A stretch of DNA of 64,000 bases. It comes from Siphonodentalium dalli (Eukaryota > Mollusca > Scaphopoda > Gadilida > Siphonodentaliidae). Every line of letters begins with the position of its first letter. Position 1 is the stretch's first letter. Of this stretch, positions 11,160-24,440 are shown one piece after another. A program made the position numbers and the translations under genes. The notes under the pieces are model-generated. The model was given only the letters and a program-made list of their open reading frames with translations, had not been told where the DNA came from and searched no databases. Location of the stretch: positions 13,562,450 to 13,626,449 of the forward strand of contig CP136069.1 in the NCBI GenBank assembly GCA_032622095.1, in the 5' to 3' direction.

Positions 11160-14100
11160 GTTGAAGTTTCTATGAAGGGTTATTAGGGTCACAATCCTAA
11201 CTTCAAATTTTCACTCTAACTTAATATGTTAATTCTTACTTAATATTTTAATTCTAACTTAACAGTTTAATTCTTATATTTTAATTCTAACTTTGCATTT
11301 TAATTCTAACTTGATATTTTAATTATAACTTCATATTTCAATTCTTACTTAATATTTTAATTCTTATATTTTAATTCTAACTCTAACTTTATATTTCAAT
11401 TCGTACTTAATAGTTTTATTTTAATATTTTAAATCTACTACAAAAAGGTCTAATGTTGGAATTAAATTATTAGAATTAAAATGTTTAAATTGGAGTGAAC
11501 ATAAAACGGACCTCAGAATTGAAACGAAAAAATGAAAACAAACATAAAACGGATACTGCAAGTTGGAATTGTGACCCCAATAACACGCCTGCGTGTTCTA
11601 TAACAATTATATCGAAAGACGTCGCTGCGATCGGATGGCGGAAATTGCCGATTTCGCAAGCTTTCCGGGCGTCGCTATCTTTGTCGTTGCGCGATGCGGA
11701 GTTTCTGTTGGATCTTGTTTGTCCCTGTGAGAACAATGCCAATGGTCCCTGTTGACAATAATTTGATGGTTATTTTTAAATGACCATCTATAGTATAAGG
11801 GGGGTTTCAGACAGGAACATAATAATGATTATAATATAATAATAAATAATTATGTTGAGATGCCTTTGTATTTCAAGCCAATATATATATGGTAGTAAAA
11901 TGCTCGATTATCTGTTTTCTCTTATATAATACAGATACGGGTCGACAAGTATTAGATTATGTCATGAATTTCTACTATGGCTATGTACGTAAAGATTATA
12001 TTCCGCCAGTTTAAAATGTATGGGAATGTTTTGATGTTCTGCATGACGGGGAACTTTATAGCATTCAACACAAAATGCAGTGAATATAGTTCGTTGTTGG
12101 AACTTGTTCCTTAATAATCTATTTAACAGTAGGGGCCATGGCACCAACTCCAGATTGCATGACTGTGATTTCCACGTTTGTGAGTCGATATCGCAATAAA
12201 CATTGAATTGATTACGCAGAAGATATTCCACGCGATTGTAAGGGATGCAAATCAGACTTGGCTCAACAAATTGACATATTCAATTTCATGCATGCAATCT
12301 CGAGCTGGAACCTACACTTACTGTGGAATACCGGTACATAATTATTAACTAAGGAACAGGTATTATACATAAGAAATAGATTATAGCTGCAATGTTTTTG
12401 TCAATGTTATAATCATCCCTGTCAGAACATGCCGATATTAAAGTTCTTGCCTCCGATTAAAGTTGCATTATCCGAATTAAGGCTCCTAAATTACCATTTC
12501 TTTTGCTTCGGGGGTAAACAATATTTGATTCGAGTCGAGGAACCCACCCATCAAAGCTCAGAGTGATCAGATATCGAAAAACGTTGTCAAACGGTCTCGG
12601 ACTAAATTCCGGATGAAGATGGATAACTCTAAAATCAAGTGGTAATTCGGCCAAATTTCGTGATAATACGGCCAGATTTCGTTGAACAAAATGTTGCAAA
12701 ATAACACGTTTTGGAAAATTTTATACCATAGTTGACAGTGGTTAGCATTATTTTGTTGCAATTAATCTATTCTGATCACTAACGTGTATTTTGAAGAAAT
12801 GTTGTTGTTGTTGTATCTTGATGATATGGGGACCGTCTGATCGGATTGAGTACCTTTAACTTATGTTCAGTCCGTCCGGTATACTTGGGTATACTAGAGA
12901 GTTAGAATTTATAGCATTCGTGGAGATTATAGGAGTATAGATAATTAACCAAATAATGTTACACTCTCCCCCATGTCTGTCTTGTATTCAATTGATTTCA
13001 ACATTTGAACGTTCAATGAAGAGATGTGCATAAATTATGAAAAACAATATTTGATACCAGATGGGTTGTATATTTGGCTAGATCATTGCATGTCATGAAT
13101 CTCTACTCTGGCTACGTCCGTAGAGTTCATAATACACCAGTTCAAATCATGGGAACTTGTTCATGTTCTGACAGGAAAGTTTATAATATATTTCTTAGGT
13201 ATAATACATGTTCCTCAGTTAATAATTATGTACCGTTATTCCACAGTAAACGTAAGTTCCGTGCAGCTCGAGATTGCATGCTTGAAATAATAGAATATGT
13301 GAATTTGTTGAGCCAAGTCTGATTGGCATCCCTTACAATCGTGGAATTTCTTGTGGGTAATCAATTCAATGTTTATTGAGATATCGACTCACAGACATGG
13401 CAAATAAAATCATGCAATCTGGAGTTGGTTCCATAAGTACTAACAAAGAAATATATTCCCTGCGTTGTGTGTTGAATGCTATAAAGTTCCTCGTCAGAAC
13501 ATCAAGTAGAAATTCATGACATGATCTAATTCATGTCGACCCATTCCTGTATTATACAAAAGATATATATTCAGCACATGCTTTGGAAACAGATATAATC
13601 GAACATTTTACCAGCATATATGGCTTGAAATACATCTCAACATAATTATTTATTATTATATTATTATAATTATTATTACCTGCCTGTCTGAAACGCCACT
13701 TGTATCTACAGATGCAATTTTAAAATAACCATCAAATTATTGACAACGGGAACCATTGTTCTCACAGAGGCAAATAAGATCCAACAGAAACGCCGCTTCG
13801 CGCATCGACAAAGATTGCGACGCCGGGAAAGCTTGCGAGATCGGAAATTGCCGCCGTCCGATCACAGCGACATCTTTCGATATAAATTATAGAAGACGCA
13901 GGCGTGTTATTGGTGTCACAATTCCAACTTACAGTATCCGTTTTATGTCTGTTTTCATTTTTGCTTTTCAATTCTGAGGTCCGTTTTTATGTTCACTCCA
14001 ATTTAAACTTTTTAATTCTAATATTTTAATTCCAACATTAGACCTTTTTGTAGTAGATTTAAAATATTAAAATAAAACTATTAAGTAAGAATTGAAATAT

Positions 14101-14272
14101 AAAGTTAGAGATACAATTAAAATATAAGAATTAAAATATTAAGTAAGAATTAAAATTTTAAGTTAGAATTAAAATGTTAAGTTAGAATTAAAATATAAGA
14201 ATTAAAATGTTAAGTTAGAATTAAAATGTAAAGTTAGGATTGTGACCCTAATAACCCTCCATATGTTTCAAC
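11160..14272. mobile_element. Foldback element, copy 1 (inverted arms ~1.1-1.2 kb)
   Basis: The left arm (about 11160-12390) and right arm (about 13165-14272) are reverse complements. Matching landmarks include GGGTTATTAGGGTCACAATC at the left end and its complement near 14235-14260, the GAACAATGGTCCC-like segment near 11735 and 13750, and the CTCGAGATTGCATGC-like segment near 12300 and 13270. The arms start with a T-rich minisatellite (unit about AATTCTAACTTAATATTTTA, 11180-11470) mirrored at 13990-14240. A unique middle (about 12400-13160) separates them. No transposase is visible, and the short frames at 11485-11755 and 13756-13977 are repeat shadows. It resembles a non-autonomous foldback transposon. 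Confidence 0.8.
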
Positions 14273-15655
14273 ATTATAATTCGCTTCTGCGCCAGACTAC
14301 ACCGTCATTTTAACCAGACCCCCCCCTATAGTTTAAATTTTGTACCTGATGGCCATTTTCGTCCAACAAATTTACTGAAAGTGGGAACAGACACGATATT
14401 TGGTCCCCATACGACAAATTTCACATTAAAACGTCGTTTGAAAAATCAAATATAAGAACAATTGGAATCTATTGTTGGTCTGACATTTCAAGTAATGTTG
14501 TATCAGGTATAACTTTTTCAATTGCTGAAACTTTTGGCCATATGTGGGAAGGTGTGCTATGTTAGCCCCCACCCACACCCGCCACAACAAATAAACATTA
14601 TCGCCAGTTCGCCACGTCCCTGATTATGGTAAATTTCGCAAACCGTACTCTCTTAAGCTGTCTCCGACCTCAGTCGATAACAATGTGATACAAATTTATG
14701 CAGACTTTAAAGGCCACAGAAACTGAGACATATTCAAATATCGATTTCAGAAAAAATGTGGGTTCGACTTTTCAACAGAACGAAACAATAAATGACCTTC
14801 ATTGTGAGCGTATTCCGGATATGTGGTACACTGATATGCGTGTTCCTCTCTTAGCGGAGAATTGAAAACAGCTAAAAATTCTCCATTTTTTCAGTTGATA
14901 AAGTCTGTATAGCATCATTTCATGTTTTATCTGCTTCTATTTTTCCCAATACCAAATTGTGCAGTGCATACATAAATTTTCTGAGAGCAAAATTCCATTG
15001 CAAATTCTTCGACTTACTGGCATGCCACGAAATGTCTTGTAACCCACCATGGTACCAACTTGTATTCATTTAACCCACCCTCATCTTGAAAAACAAGCAA
15101 TATGCCCCTTCACATACCGTAAATCTCAGTGATCAACATATACAAATCTATTGATGCAGATATATGCCTTTTCGTGTTTTAAATAACTTTATTTTATACC
15201 ATTCATAGATATTGCCTTAGATGAAAATGTCAGATTGTAGTGATAGTCTTCAAAAGTTAAGTTAAATTTGCTTATCAGGTTGCAGTACAGGATTTATCGG
15301 GTTATAGGGGTCTGAGAAAAAGAAAAATTATTGTCTGGGGCGCATAACTTCCAGTGTAGCCTATGTTAAATGTGGCATTAATGGTTTGAAAGTTTATTTA
15401 TATTTCAAAACGGTGAAACTTCACAACAAAGAGAGATATTTTGATATGTATGATTGACAGGATAAAGATTCCGGGGTGGCCCCGGTGGTATTTAGTGATG
15501 GTCAAATTTGTGTGTTAGGTTACAGGAAAATAGCCCGATTTATCTCCCCTGAATGGATCTTTCCACAGAGGCCACGCCCACAGCGGTAGAACCGCCCACT
15601 GGTAATAAGATTTTATCCATATAAATATTGTCGAGATCGATTCCCGAAGTGAACA
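14273..15655. other. No gene recognised
   Basis: Unremarkable AT-rich sequence with only short frames. I could not match it to the neighbouring repeats. Confidence 0.4.
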
Positions 15656-15891
15656 CATCAGCACTTGCCCTTTTGGTAACTAGCTGAAAATTTGCTAAAT
15701 AGTAACTGTTGCCAACATTTCTCCAATGTTGGGGTAAAAATCGAATTAGCCAGTTTTCGTAGTATTGAACGACTTTTTACCGGCTAAAGTCTAATGTGTG
15801 TTGGCACCGAAACAGTAAGATGACACCAAAAGGTTGCCATTGTTCTTAGTTTTCATCGGCTTTTGATCGGCTAAAGACACATGCACCCTTA

Positions 15892-17631
15892 TGACTAATG
15901 TGTAGGTTTCCCCACACAAATTGTGGCCCTGCTACACAATCATTATTCAATTTTTATCTTAAACATATGTGTATAGTATATGTGTAGTTTCATATACATA
16001 CACAGATTGTGTAACAATTTGTACACAATAAATGTGTCAATTGCTACACATTTATACACAAAGGTGTGCATAAAATCAACATATATCCTTACACATTTTG
16101 TGTAGATTCTTTGACATACAGATCGTAGACAAGAATCTAAGTTCAGTATTCCGACCTGTGTGTATATAGTATTGAATTATTGATATATGGAGATGTATAT
16201 GTTAAAACTTTCATGGTGCACAATGGTATACGTAATATTTTGTTCTGTAATGTGTGCGTTTTTTATTTAAATGAACAAGCCATGGTCGTGGCTTGGTTGC
16301 CTAATATTCATATTACAGTATTACAACAATCACAGATTCTAACATAGCCTAAGGGCAGTAATCGCCATGAAACTGTTAACAAATAAATTCTTATATATAA
16401 TTAATACTATACCCACAAGTCGGAGTTCTGAACTTACATTCCTTATCTACGACCGCTGTAGATTGTATTCCTAAAAAGATTCTCAAACAATATGGCGCCA
16501 TGCAACACACTATATGAAACTGAAGGCACCACAATGCACATTCTCTACGTTCTTACACAATTGTATGTAACAAAATATAAACAATTAGGGCTTCACGGTA
16601 TTTCGGTATTTAGTCATATCGCGATACTATTTTAGACACCGTATGCAAATAGTCCGTACATCGTAGCCGCCGGTGTGGATATTAATACCGACGATATCTC
16701 TGTCAGTGTCAAGTATTTAGCAACCATCGACACCTCTAATGCTGAGACAAAGGCCATTGCTAACGGCTTCGGTATAGTGTGGCGTAAAAATTAATTAATT
16801 CTCACTGCTCCATAAGCGTTTGTCAACACACTGCGGACAATCAAGTCGGCATGCCTTATTGCATGGGCGGCAATTGATGTGTGTATACAGGCTGTTCTCA
16901 GCTCAATATTGCTGGAAGGTTCCTGGTCAAATACAATAAAAATTGTGTGGTGTTTTTATAATCTGGAGACACAATGACGCGCGTTCAACAGTGCCACAAA
17001 ATATCATGCATTAGACGTATAATGCACTAACTCATTAGATCATTATAACTACATGGCCATACATCAGTCCTATACATCGAAATGGATAAGTTAAAATCAG
17101 ATACAAGACTTCTATTCTATGCTTGTCACATTAGTTATCTTGTTTTGTTTGTACAATATAAAATATGAAATCAATACATGTTTGCTGTTATTATTTACAA
17201 TAGCGACGGTTAGCTTCATTTGTAATGTCATAAGTGACCAGCAGTTGGTAGGGAATTCCCGATTACGTCAGGCACTTATAAATATATCTATCCGTCGTAT
17301 AAAGATCGAAACTCAGGACCATTTATATTAATTATTTATTTTATATACCTGTCAAAGCAACATGTGTTCATAATTATCATTATCAAATCAATAATGCTAT
17401 ATTTTTGTCTGCTTGCTATTAGTATCATTATCAAACAGTTCTACTCAAATTTATTGGTGACGATATTTAGTCATATCGTAGTCGGTATTAAAATCCGGAT
17501 ACTGTGAAGCCCTATAAACAATATGTGTATAACGGCCCTTGGTCAATGTATTTATATGTAAAACTACACACTGCTATATGTATTAACCCGGTTTACACAT
17601 TTGATGTGTAATCGTTTCAACACATTAGTTA
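15892..17631. mobile_element. TIR element inserted in the satellite array (itself interrupted)
   Basis: The termini TGACTAATGTGTAGG (left) and CACATTAGTTA (right) are near-complementary and are flanked by TA-rich sequence, possibly a TA duplication. The interior is rich in TGTGTA/TACACA words (15900-16110 and 17520-17630). The satellite array stops at one end and resumes at the other, which supports insertion. It carries the hAT-type element at 16586-17514. Superfamily uncertain. Confidence 0.5.
16586..17514. mobile_element. Non-autonomous hAT-type element, 929 bp, with 8-bp TSD
   Basis: The left end TAGGGCTTCACGGTAT and right end ATACTGTGAAGCCCTA are inverted. They are flanked by perfect 8-bp duplications TAAACAAT at 16578-16585 and 17515-17522. 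An 8-bp duplication with a YAGGG-type terminus is the hAT signature. Sub-terminal inverted homology (TATTTAGTCATATCG near 16609 and 17465) extends the ends. No transposase frame survives, so it is a MITE-like derivative that needs a transposase from elsewhere. Confidence 0.85.
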
Positions 17632-18189
17632 TAAGAGCGTGCAGAGTGGACCCGACCATAGAAGTAAGATGACCCAAAAAACAATATTAAAACATTTGAG
17701 ATACAAAAATTGAAATTTATCGTAGATTTAATTTGAATGTTAAGCAGATAAAGACTTTGGGAGTAAAATAAAACAGACAAATTGCCAAAATTAACACAAT
17801 CAAAAACTGAATTATCCAGTTTCATAGTTGTTACCGGATTTTAACCAAATAACGACACAAGGAAGATGACTTTCCAAAGTTTCCAAAATTTTGACAAAAT
17901 TTGAGGTCAAAAGTCGAATTTTACAGTTCTCGCAGTTTTGATTGGATTTTGACCGGATAAAGACTCCGGGTTGACTCCCGGCCATCGAAGTAAGATGACA
18001 CCGAAAAGTTGCCAAAAGTTTAGGTACAAAAATTTAATTATTCAGTGTTCGTAGTTTTTACCGAATTTTGAGACTTCAATGGGTTGCCTCTGAACACAAA
18101 TATTCGACCAAGTTTGGGGCTAACAGTTTCGTAGTATTTACCAGTTTTAACCAGAAAAAGACTACCAAGGGCTGGCCACAGATTATGAA

Positions 18190-21100
18190 GGGCCGATATG
18201 GTCATAATTCTGACTTACTATTTTAACTCTTAACATAAAAGTTTAATTCTAATATTTTAATTCTAACTTGATATTTTAAATCTAGCTTGATATTTTAATT
18301 CGAATATTTAATGGTAACTTGATATTTTAACTCTAACCTAATATTTTAACTCTAACTTAATATTTCAATTCCAACTCAATATTTTAATTATAATATTTCA
18401 ATTTTAACTAAACATTTTAAATCTGACTTAATGTTTCAATTCTAACCTGTTTTAAACTCCAACTTAATATTTGAATTCTAAGATAATATTTTGATTTTAA
18501 TATTTTAATTGTAAGTTCAAAGTAAGAAGCTAAATACAAATCTACTACTGAAAGTTTTAATGTTGGATTTAAAATGTTAGAATTAAAAAGCTGAAATTGG
18601 AATGACGTCGCTGCGAATGGACCGCGGAAATTGCCGATCTCGCAAGCTTTCCTGGCGTCGCTATTTAAGTCTATGTATGCGGAGTTTCTGTTGAATCTTA
18701 TTTGTCCCTTTGAGAACAATGGTCCCCGTTGACAATAATTTGATGGTTATTTTTAAATGACCATCTATAGTATAAGTGAGGTTTCAGACAGGAACAGAAT
18801 AATAAATATAATATAATAATAAATAATTATGTTGAGAGACGTTTAAAATATATGGGAACGTTTTGATGTTATGACGGGGAACTTTATAGCATTCAACACC
18901 CAACGCAGTGAATATATTTCGTTGTTATTATTTGTTCCTTATTAATATATTTCACAGAGGTGCTATGGTACCAACTTCAGATTGCATGTTTTTTGTTTGC
19001 CATGCTTGTAAGTCGATATCTCAATAAACATTGAATTGACTACCCGCAAGAAATTATACGATTGTAAGGGATGCCAATCAGACTTGGCTCAAGCAATTGA
19101 CCTACATTTACTGTGGAATATCGGTGCTTAACTATTAAAGACATATTATGGACTTGTTCGGTGCGTGAAACTTATGTGTTAGTACCACAGGACCCTGTAA
19201 CGCGCTCCGCTGTCCGCCGCCCTTTTGCGCTGCCCATATACGCCGCAGCTATATACGCGCCTGCTTCACGCTAATGGTATAATAATAGCACAAGGGTAAC
19301 TGTAGAAATTCACCTTTTTACCATCACTCGCCGATCGATCAAATATAGCTCATTCACACCAGTAATGCCACAGATATAACCACGGATGTATCGGCGAAGA
19401 ATTCATCTTTCAATCAATACCACAAATTCCCATCAAAACCATTCATATACATAGCATTTGATATTTCTTTAGCCACCGAATATTGTCTCCGAAGACCGTA
19501 AATTTTCATTTTGATCCGGCTCATAACAAAATGTCCGAAATCTTCCCATAACTTCACCCCCACGCGGCTTACTATAATTAAAAATCGGCCATACGATCAA
19601 CTAAACGTTTAGCGCTCAGTGATTTCTTGTCGGCTAATAATTTATTTACTCATACAAATCAACAGATCGTCAGTAAACAATTTCTATATATAGAGGAGAA
19701 ATCTGTCGATAATTCCAACTTTAAAACAAAAATTTGTCAAGTCACAAAGTTCCTATAGCCAATACAGCCAATCACCGCTCAGTGTTAGATTCGAGGTCCT
19801 CATTTTAATATTCATTATGACCTGACCTCGATTCTAACACTGAGCGGTGATTGGCTGTTTCTACTATGTCAGTCATGGAAAGGTCAGGTCACAATGAATA
19901 TTAAAATTAGGAACTTTGTGACTTGACAAATTTTTGTTTTAAAGTTGGAATTATCGACAGATTTCTCCTCTATAGAAATTGTTTACTGACGATCTGTTGA
20001 TTTGTATGAGTAAATAAATTATTAGCCGACAAGAAATCACTGAGCGCTAAACGTTTAGTTGATCGTATGGCCGATTTTTAATTATGGTAAGCCGCGCGGG
20101 GGGTGAAGTTATGGGAAGATTTCGGACATTTTGTTCTGAGCCGGATCAAAATGAAAATTTACGGTCTTCGGAGACAATATTCGGTGGTTAAAAAATTATC
20201 AAATGCTAGGTATATGAATGGTTTTGATGGGAGTTTGTGGTATTGCTTGAAAGATGAATTCTTCGCCGATACATCCGTGGTTATATCTGTGGCATTACTG
20301 GTGTGAATGAGCTATATTTGATCGATCGGCGAGTGATGGTAAAAAGGTGAATCTCTACAGTTACCATTGTGCTATTATTATACCATTAGCGTGAAGCAGG
20401 CGCGTATATAGCAGCGGCGTATATATGGGCAGCGCAAAAGGGGGCGGACAGCGGAGGGCGTTACAGGCCCCTGTGGTTAGTACTCAGGCGCTATGCAAAC
20501 CTGTGGAATGTAGCATTCTACTAAAATCGCCGAAAATTTAAAAGAATCGTCTGAACGACGCTCAATTGTAAATATTTACATCAGATTCGGGACGCAACTA
20601 TTGGCGATAAACTAACAAACGATTTCGTCATCGAGTCAGTGCATTTAATTAATACATACGACTGACGATGTGTGATGTCAATTTGGATTAATATTCGTAA
20701 AATAACAACTTTGAGCAAGATTATTATCCATTTCTATTTGATCACCATACCTAAGTGTTTCACGTCACTTTAATTGGTTAATTATCTATACTCCTATAAT
20801 CTCCACGAATGCTATGCATCCTAACTCTCTGGGTATACCCAGGTGTACCTCACGGACTGAATATAAGTCGAAGATACTCAATCCGATCAGACGGTCCCCA
20901 TATTATAAAGATACAACAACAAAAACATTTCTTCAAAATACGCTTTAATTATTAGAATCGATTAATTGCAAAAAAATAATGCTGACCACTGTCAACTATG
21001 GTATCAAATTTCCGAAAACGTGTTATTTATCAACATTCTGTTCAACGAAATATGGCCGTATTATCACGAAAAAAATTGGCCGTATTAACACATGATTTTA

Positions 21101-22020
21101 GAGTTATCCATCTTCATCCGCAATGTTGTCCGAGACCATCCGTTTGACAACGTTGTTCTTGGCCACAAATAATGCACATCTCGAGAAATAACAAACCTCA
21201 AAAATCGATATCTGATCACGCTGAGCTTTGATGAGAGGGTTTCTCGACTCGAATCAAATATTGTTTTTCCCGAAGCCAAAACAATGGTAATTTAGTGATA
21301 ACAACGAAATATATTCCCTGCGTTGTGTGCTGAATTCTATAAAGTTCCTCGTCAGAACATCAAATAGAAATTCGTGACATGATCTAATACTTGCCGACCC
21401 ATTCCTATATTACATAAAAGAAATATATTCAGCACATGCTTTGGAAACCGATATAATCGAACATTTTACTGCCATGGCATTTTACTATATGGCTTGAAAT
21501 ACATCTCAACATAATTATGTATTATTATATGATAATTATTGTTATATTCCTGTCTGAAGCGCCCCTTGTATCTATAGATAACCATCAAATTATTGACAAC
21601 GGGAACCATTGTTCTCATAGGGACAAATAAGATCCAACAGAAACGCCGCATCGCGCATCGACAAAGATAGCGACGCCGGGAAAGCTTGCTCGATCGGCAA
21701 TTTCCGCGGTCCGATCGCAGCGACGTCTTTCGGTAGAATTGTTACAGCATGCGCGTGGGCCAATCGGGTCACAATTCCAACTCAATATATTCGTTTTATG
21801 TTTGTTTTAATATTTATTTTTCAAATCGGAGATCTATATTTGAATATTAAGTCAGAGTTAAAATGTTGATTTAAAACTGAAATATTAGAATTAAAATATT
21901 AACTTAAATTGAAATATTAAGTTAGAGTTAAAATATCAAGTTAGCATTAAAATATTAGAATCAAAATATTATGTTAGACTTAAAATAGTAAGTTAAAATT
22001 ATGGCCCTTTCGTCCCCCCA
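18190..22020. mobile_element. Foldback element, copy 2, inserted in the satellite array
   Basis: The left arm (about 18190-19140) and right arm (about 21300-22020) are inverted and homologous to the arms of the element at 11160-14272, including the minisatellite of TTAATTCTAACTTGATATT type. The middle (about 20500-21300) matches the middle of copy 1 (12460-12960) in reverse complement, for example the TAATTATCTATACTCCTATA segment near 20780. Satellite sequence abuts both sides. The middle is interrupted by the palindromic element at 19186-20475. Confidence 0.78.
19186..20475. mobile_element. Palindromic hAT-type foldback element, 1,290 bp, with perfect 8-bp TSD
   Basis: The ends CACAGGACCCTGTAACGC and GCGTTACAGGCCCCTGTG are inverted and flanked by perfect duplications GTTAGTAC (19178-19185 and 20476-20483). 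Nearly the whole element is two inverted arms of about 600 bp (19186-19795 and 19845-20475) meeting near 19820 at a small nested palindrome containing CACTGAGCGGTGATTGG. The arms differ at only a few sites. It is non-autonomous; the frame at 20103-20306 is not a recognisable gene. The 8-bp duplication and CAGG-type terminus suggest hAT mobilisation. Confidence 0.85.
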
Positions 22021-22666
22021 TGCCGGATAAGACACCAAAGAAGTTTCCAAAATGTTAACTTACTTTGGGTAAAAAAAATCGAATTTTACCGTATTCATAA
22101 TTTTGACAGGATTTTGACCAGAGAAAGCCTGATGTGGTCCAGGACAAAAGAAGTAGGATAAAGACAATTGTGGGGTGGTCACGTCTATAAAAGTAAGATG
22201 ACAACTAAATAAGTTGCCAACATTTTCACAAAGTTTGCTGTCGAAAATCGAACGATAGAGTTTTCATAGTTTTGTCTGGATTTTGACTGCATAAAGACTA
22301 TGGTGTAGACCCGACCATAGAAGTAAGATGAAACCGAAAATTTCCTCAAATTTAGACAACATTTCGGGGTCAAAAATCGAATTGTCCAATATTCGTAGTG
22401 TTTACTGGATTTAACAGAAAATTACTTCCGATGGTTGGCCGTGAACGAAACAAGTCAGACAACACCAGAAAGTATTCAAAATTTCGACAAAATTTGAGGT
22501 ATAAAATCTAGTGTTATAGTTTTCGTAGTTTTTACCGAATTTTACCGAATAAAAACTACTGCGGGCGTCCCCCTGACTATAGATATAAGAAGAAGCTCAA
22601 AAGTTGCTACATAGTTGTAAAAATGTTGACAATTTGGGGCCATCAAAAATTATTTTCCAGTTTTCG

Positions 22667-23219
22667 CAGGGGGGGGGGGGGGTGAAAAATAAAAATCCGG
22701 CACGTATGCCGGGGTGGGTGGGTGGTCAAAGCCACCAACAAGCAATTTTTTCCGCAACTAAAACAAAAATTTCCTGCTTGTTTTTTAGTGTTTTGGCAAT
22801 GAGTTGGGCTTCAAAACCACTTTGAATGAGAGAAATAATGTAATTCAAACTGTAAACTGACTGCAGGCAGTTATTGTGTTGTATTTTGTTGCAAATTTTG
22901 AAATCCAAGATGGCCGCTGGCAGCCATGTTTTTTTTGGCCGAATGACCTCAAAATGACTCATTCCTATTTACATGTCCATGTTAACATCCAAGATAAATA
23001 GTATGCACAGAAAATCATATACAGCTGTTTACAGTGAATTTCCCCCCGCAAATCTCTGTTTTAGTGTTAAAAGGGGGGTGGGTGTCAAAAAATGGTCGGA
23101 AAAAACTGCCGAAAACGGAAAAAAATTTGGCAGTGGGGGTGGGTGGGTACAAAAAATGATCGAAAGGGAAAAAATGCCATAACTGCCTGAATTTTTTTTC
23201 GACCCCCCCCCCCCCCCTG
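22667..23219. mobile_element. Small element bounded by a G14 tract and a C15 tract
   Basis: It opens CAG followed by a G run (22669-22682) and GTGAAAAA, and closes with TTTTTTTCGA, a C run (23203-23217) and TG, giving inverted termini. Satellite sequence resumes on each side, with GTTTTCG at both junctions (22660-22666 and 23223-23229) as a possible duplication. The interior holds GGGTGGGTGGG-like words on the plus strand. hAT-like termini are possible, but the homopolymers make the exact ends uncertain. Confidence 0.55.
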
Positions 23220-24440
23220 GTGGTTTTCGTAGTTTTTATCGGATTTTGACAGGATATAGACTACTGTGTGACTGCCCCCGATAATACAAGTAAGATGACT
23301 CCAGAAAGTTGCCAAAATTTCGGGTCAAAAATTTAACTTAAATGTTTAAGTTTTCGTAGTTTTTACGGGTTTTTAACCAGAACCAAGTAAGTAAGCAGAC
23401 ACCATAAAGTTCCCAAATTTTTAACTTACTTTGGAGTCAAATATTATCGAATTTGACCGTATTCGTAGTTCTGACCGGATATTGACCTGTTAAATCCTGC
23501 TGGGGTGTGGCCCACGACCGTACAAGTAGGCTGACACAAAAAGTGGCACAAATTTAGACAAATTTAATTTGACCGTATTCGTAGTTTTGACCGACTTTTG
23601 ACCAGACAACTGTGGGTGGTCCCCGACGATAGACGTTAGATGACACCAAACAGTTGCCAAACTTTTAACAAAGTTTGCGGTCAAAAATCGAAGTTTACAG
23701 TTTTCGTAGTTTTTACCGGATTTTGACCAGATAAGGACTTATGGGGGTTGACACCAAAAAGTAGTGAAAATATGGGGTAAAAAGACAAATCAAATTTGAT
23801 AGATTTGTAGTTTTGACTAGATTTTGACTGGATAAAGACTTTGGTGTGGCACCGACCATAGAGGTAAGATTAAACCGAAAATGTGTAGTTTTTACTAGTT
23901 TCGACACAATTTCGGGACAAAAATCAAGTGATCCAGTTTTTGCCGGTTTTTAGCCAGAAAAAGACTGTTGTGGGTTGGTCCGAACCAAGCAAGTAAGATG
24001 GTACCAAAAAGTTGTTAAAATTTTGTCTATATTTGGAGTTAAAAATCGAACCTTACAGTATTCCTAGTTTTGTCCGGATTTGACTGGATAAAGACTACTG
24101 TGGTGGTGTGGTCCTCGACCATAGATGTAAGATAATATTGAAAATGTTGCCAAATAGTTAAATTTCACCACAATTTCTGATAAAAAGACAAATTATTTTG
24201 TTTTCATAGTTATTACCGGTTTTTGACCCGATAACGACAACTAGCTGTTGGTACTGAACCAAAGAAGTCAGATCACACAAAAAGTTATCAAAATTGGAGG
24301 TAAAATATATTCGACCAAATTTGGGGTCAAAAACTTATATTTACAGTTTTCGTAGTATTAACCGGTTCTTGGCATGATAAAGATTTCCCAGGGTTGACCA
24401 TGATCCAAAAATTTTGACAAAATTTTAGGTAAAAAATCGA

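Larger units (their letters stand above)
15656..24440. repeat. Degenerate ~125-bp satellite array, interrupted by insertions
   Basis: A unit containing TTTTCGTAGTTTTTACCGG, GATAAAGACTACTGTGG, GACCATAGAAGTAAGATGAC and AAAAGTTGCCAAAATTT recurs with high divergence at 15656-15880, 17640-18185, 22020-22666 and 23220-24440. Spacing of the TTCGTAGTTTTT landmark is about 110-145 bp. The gaps between blocks are filled by the insertions annotated separately. The units have no coding potential and read like old centromere-like or minisatellite DNA. Confidence 0.85.
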
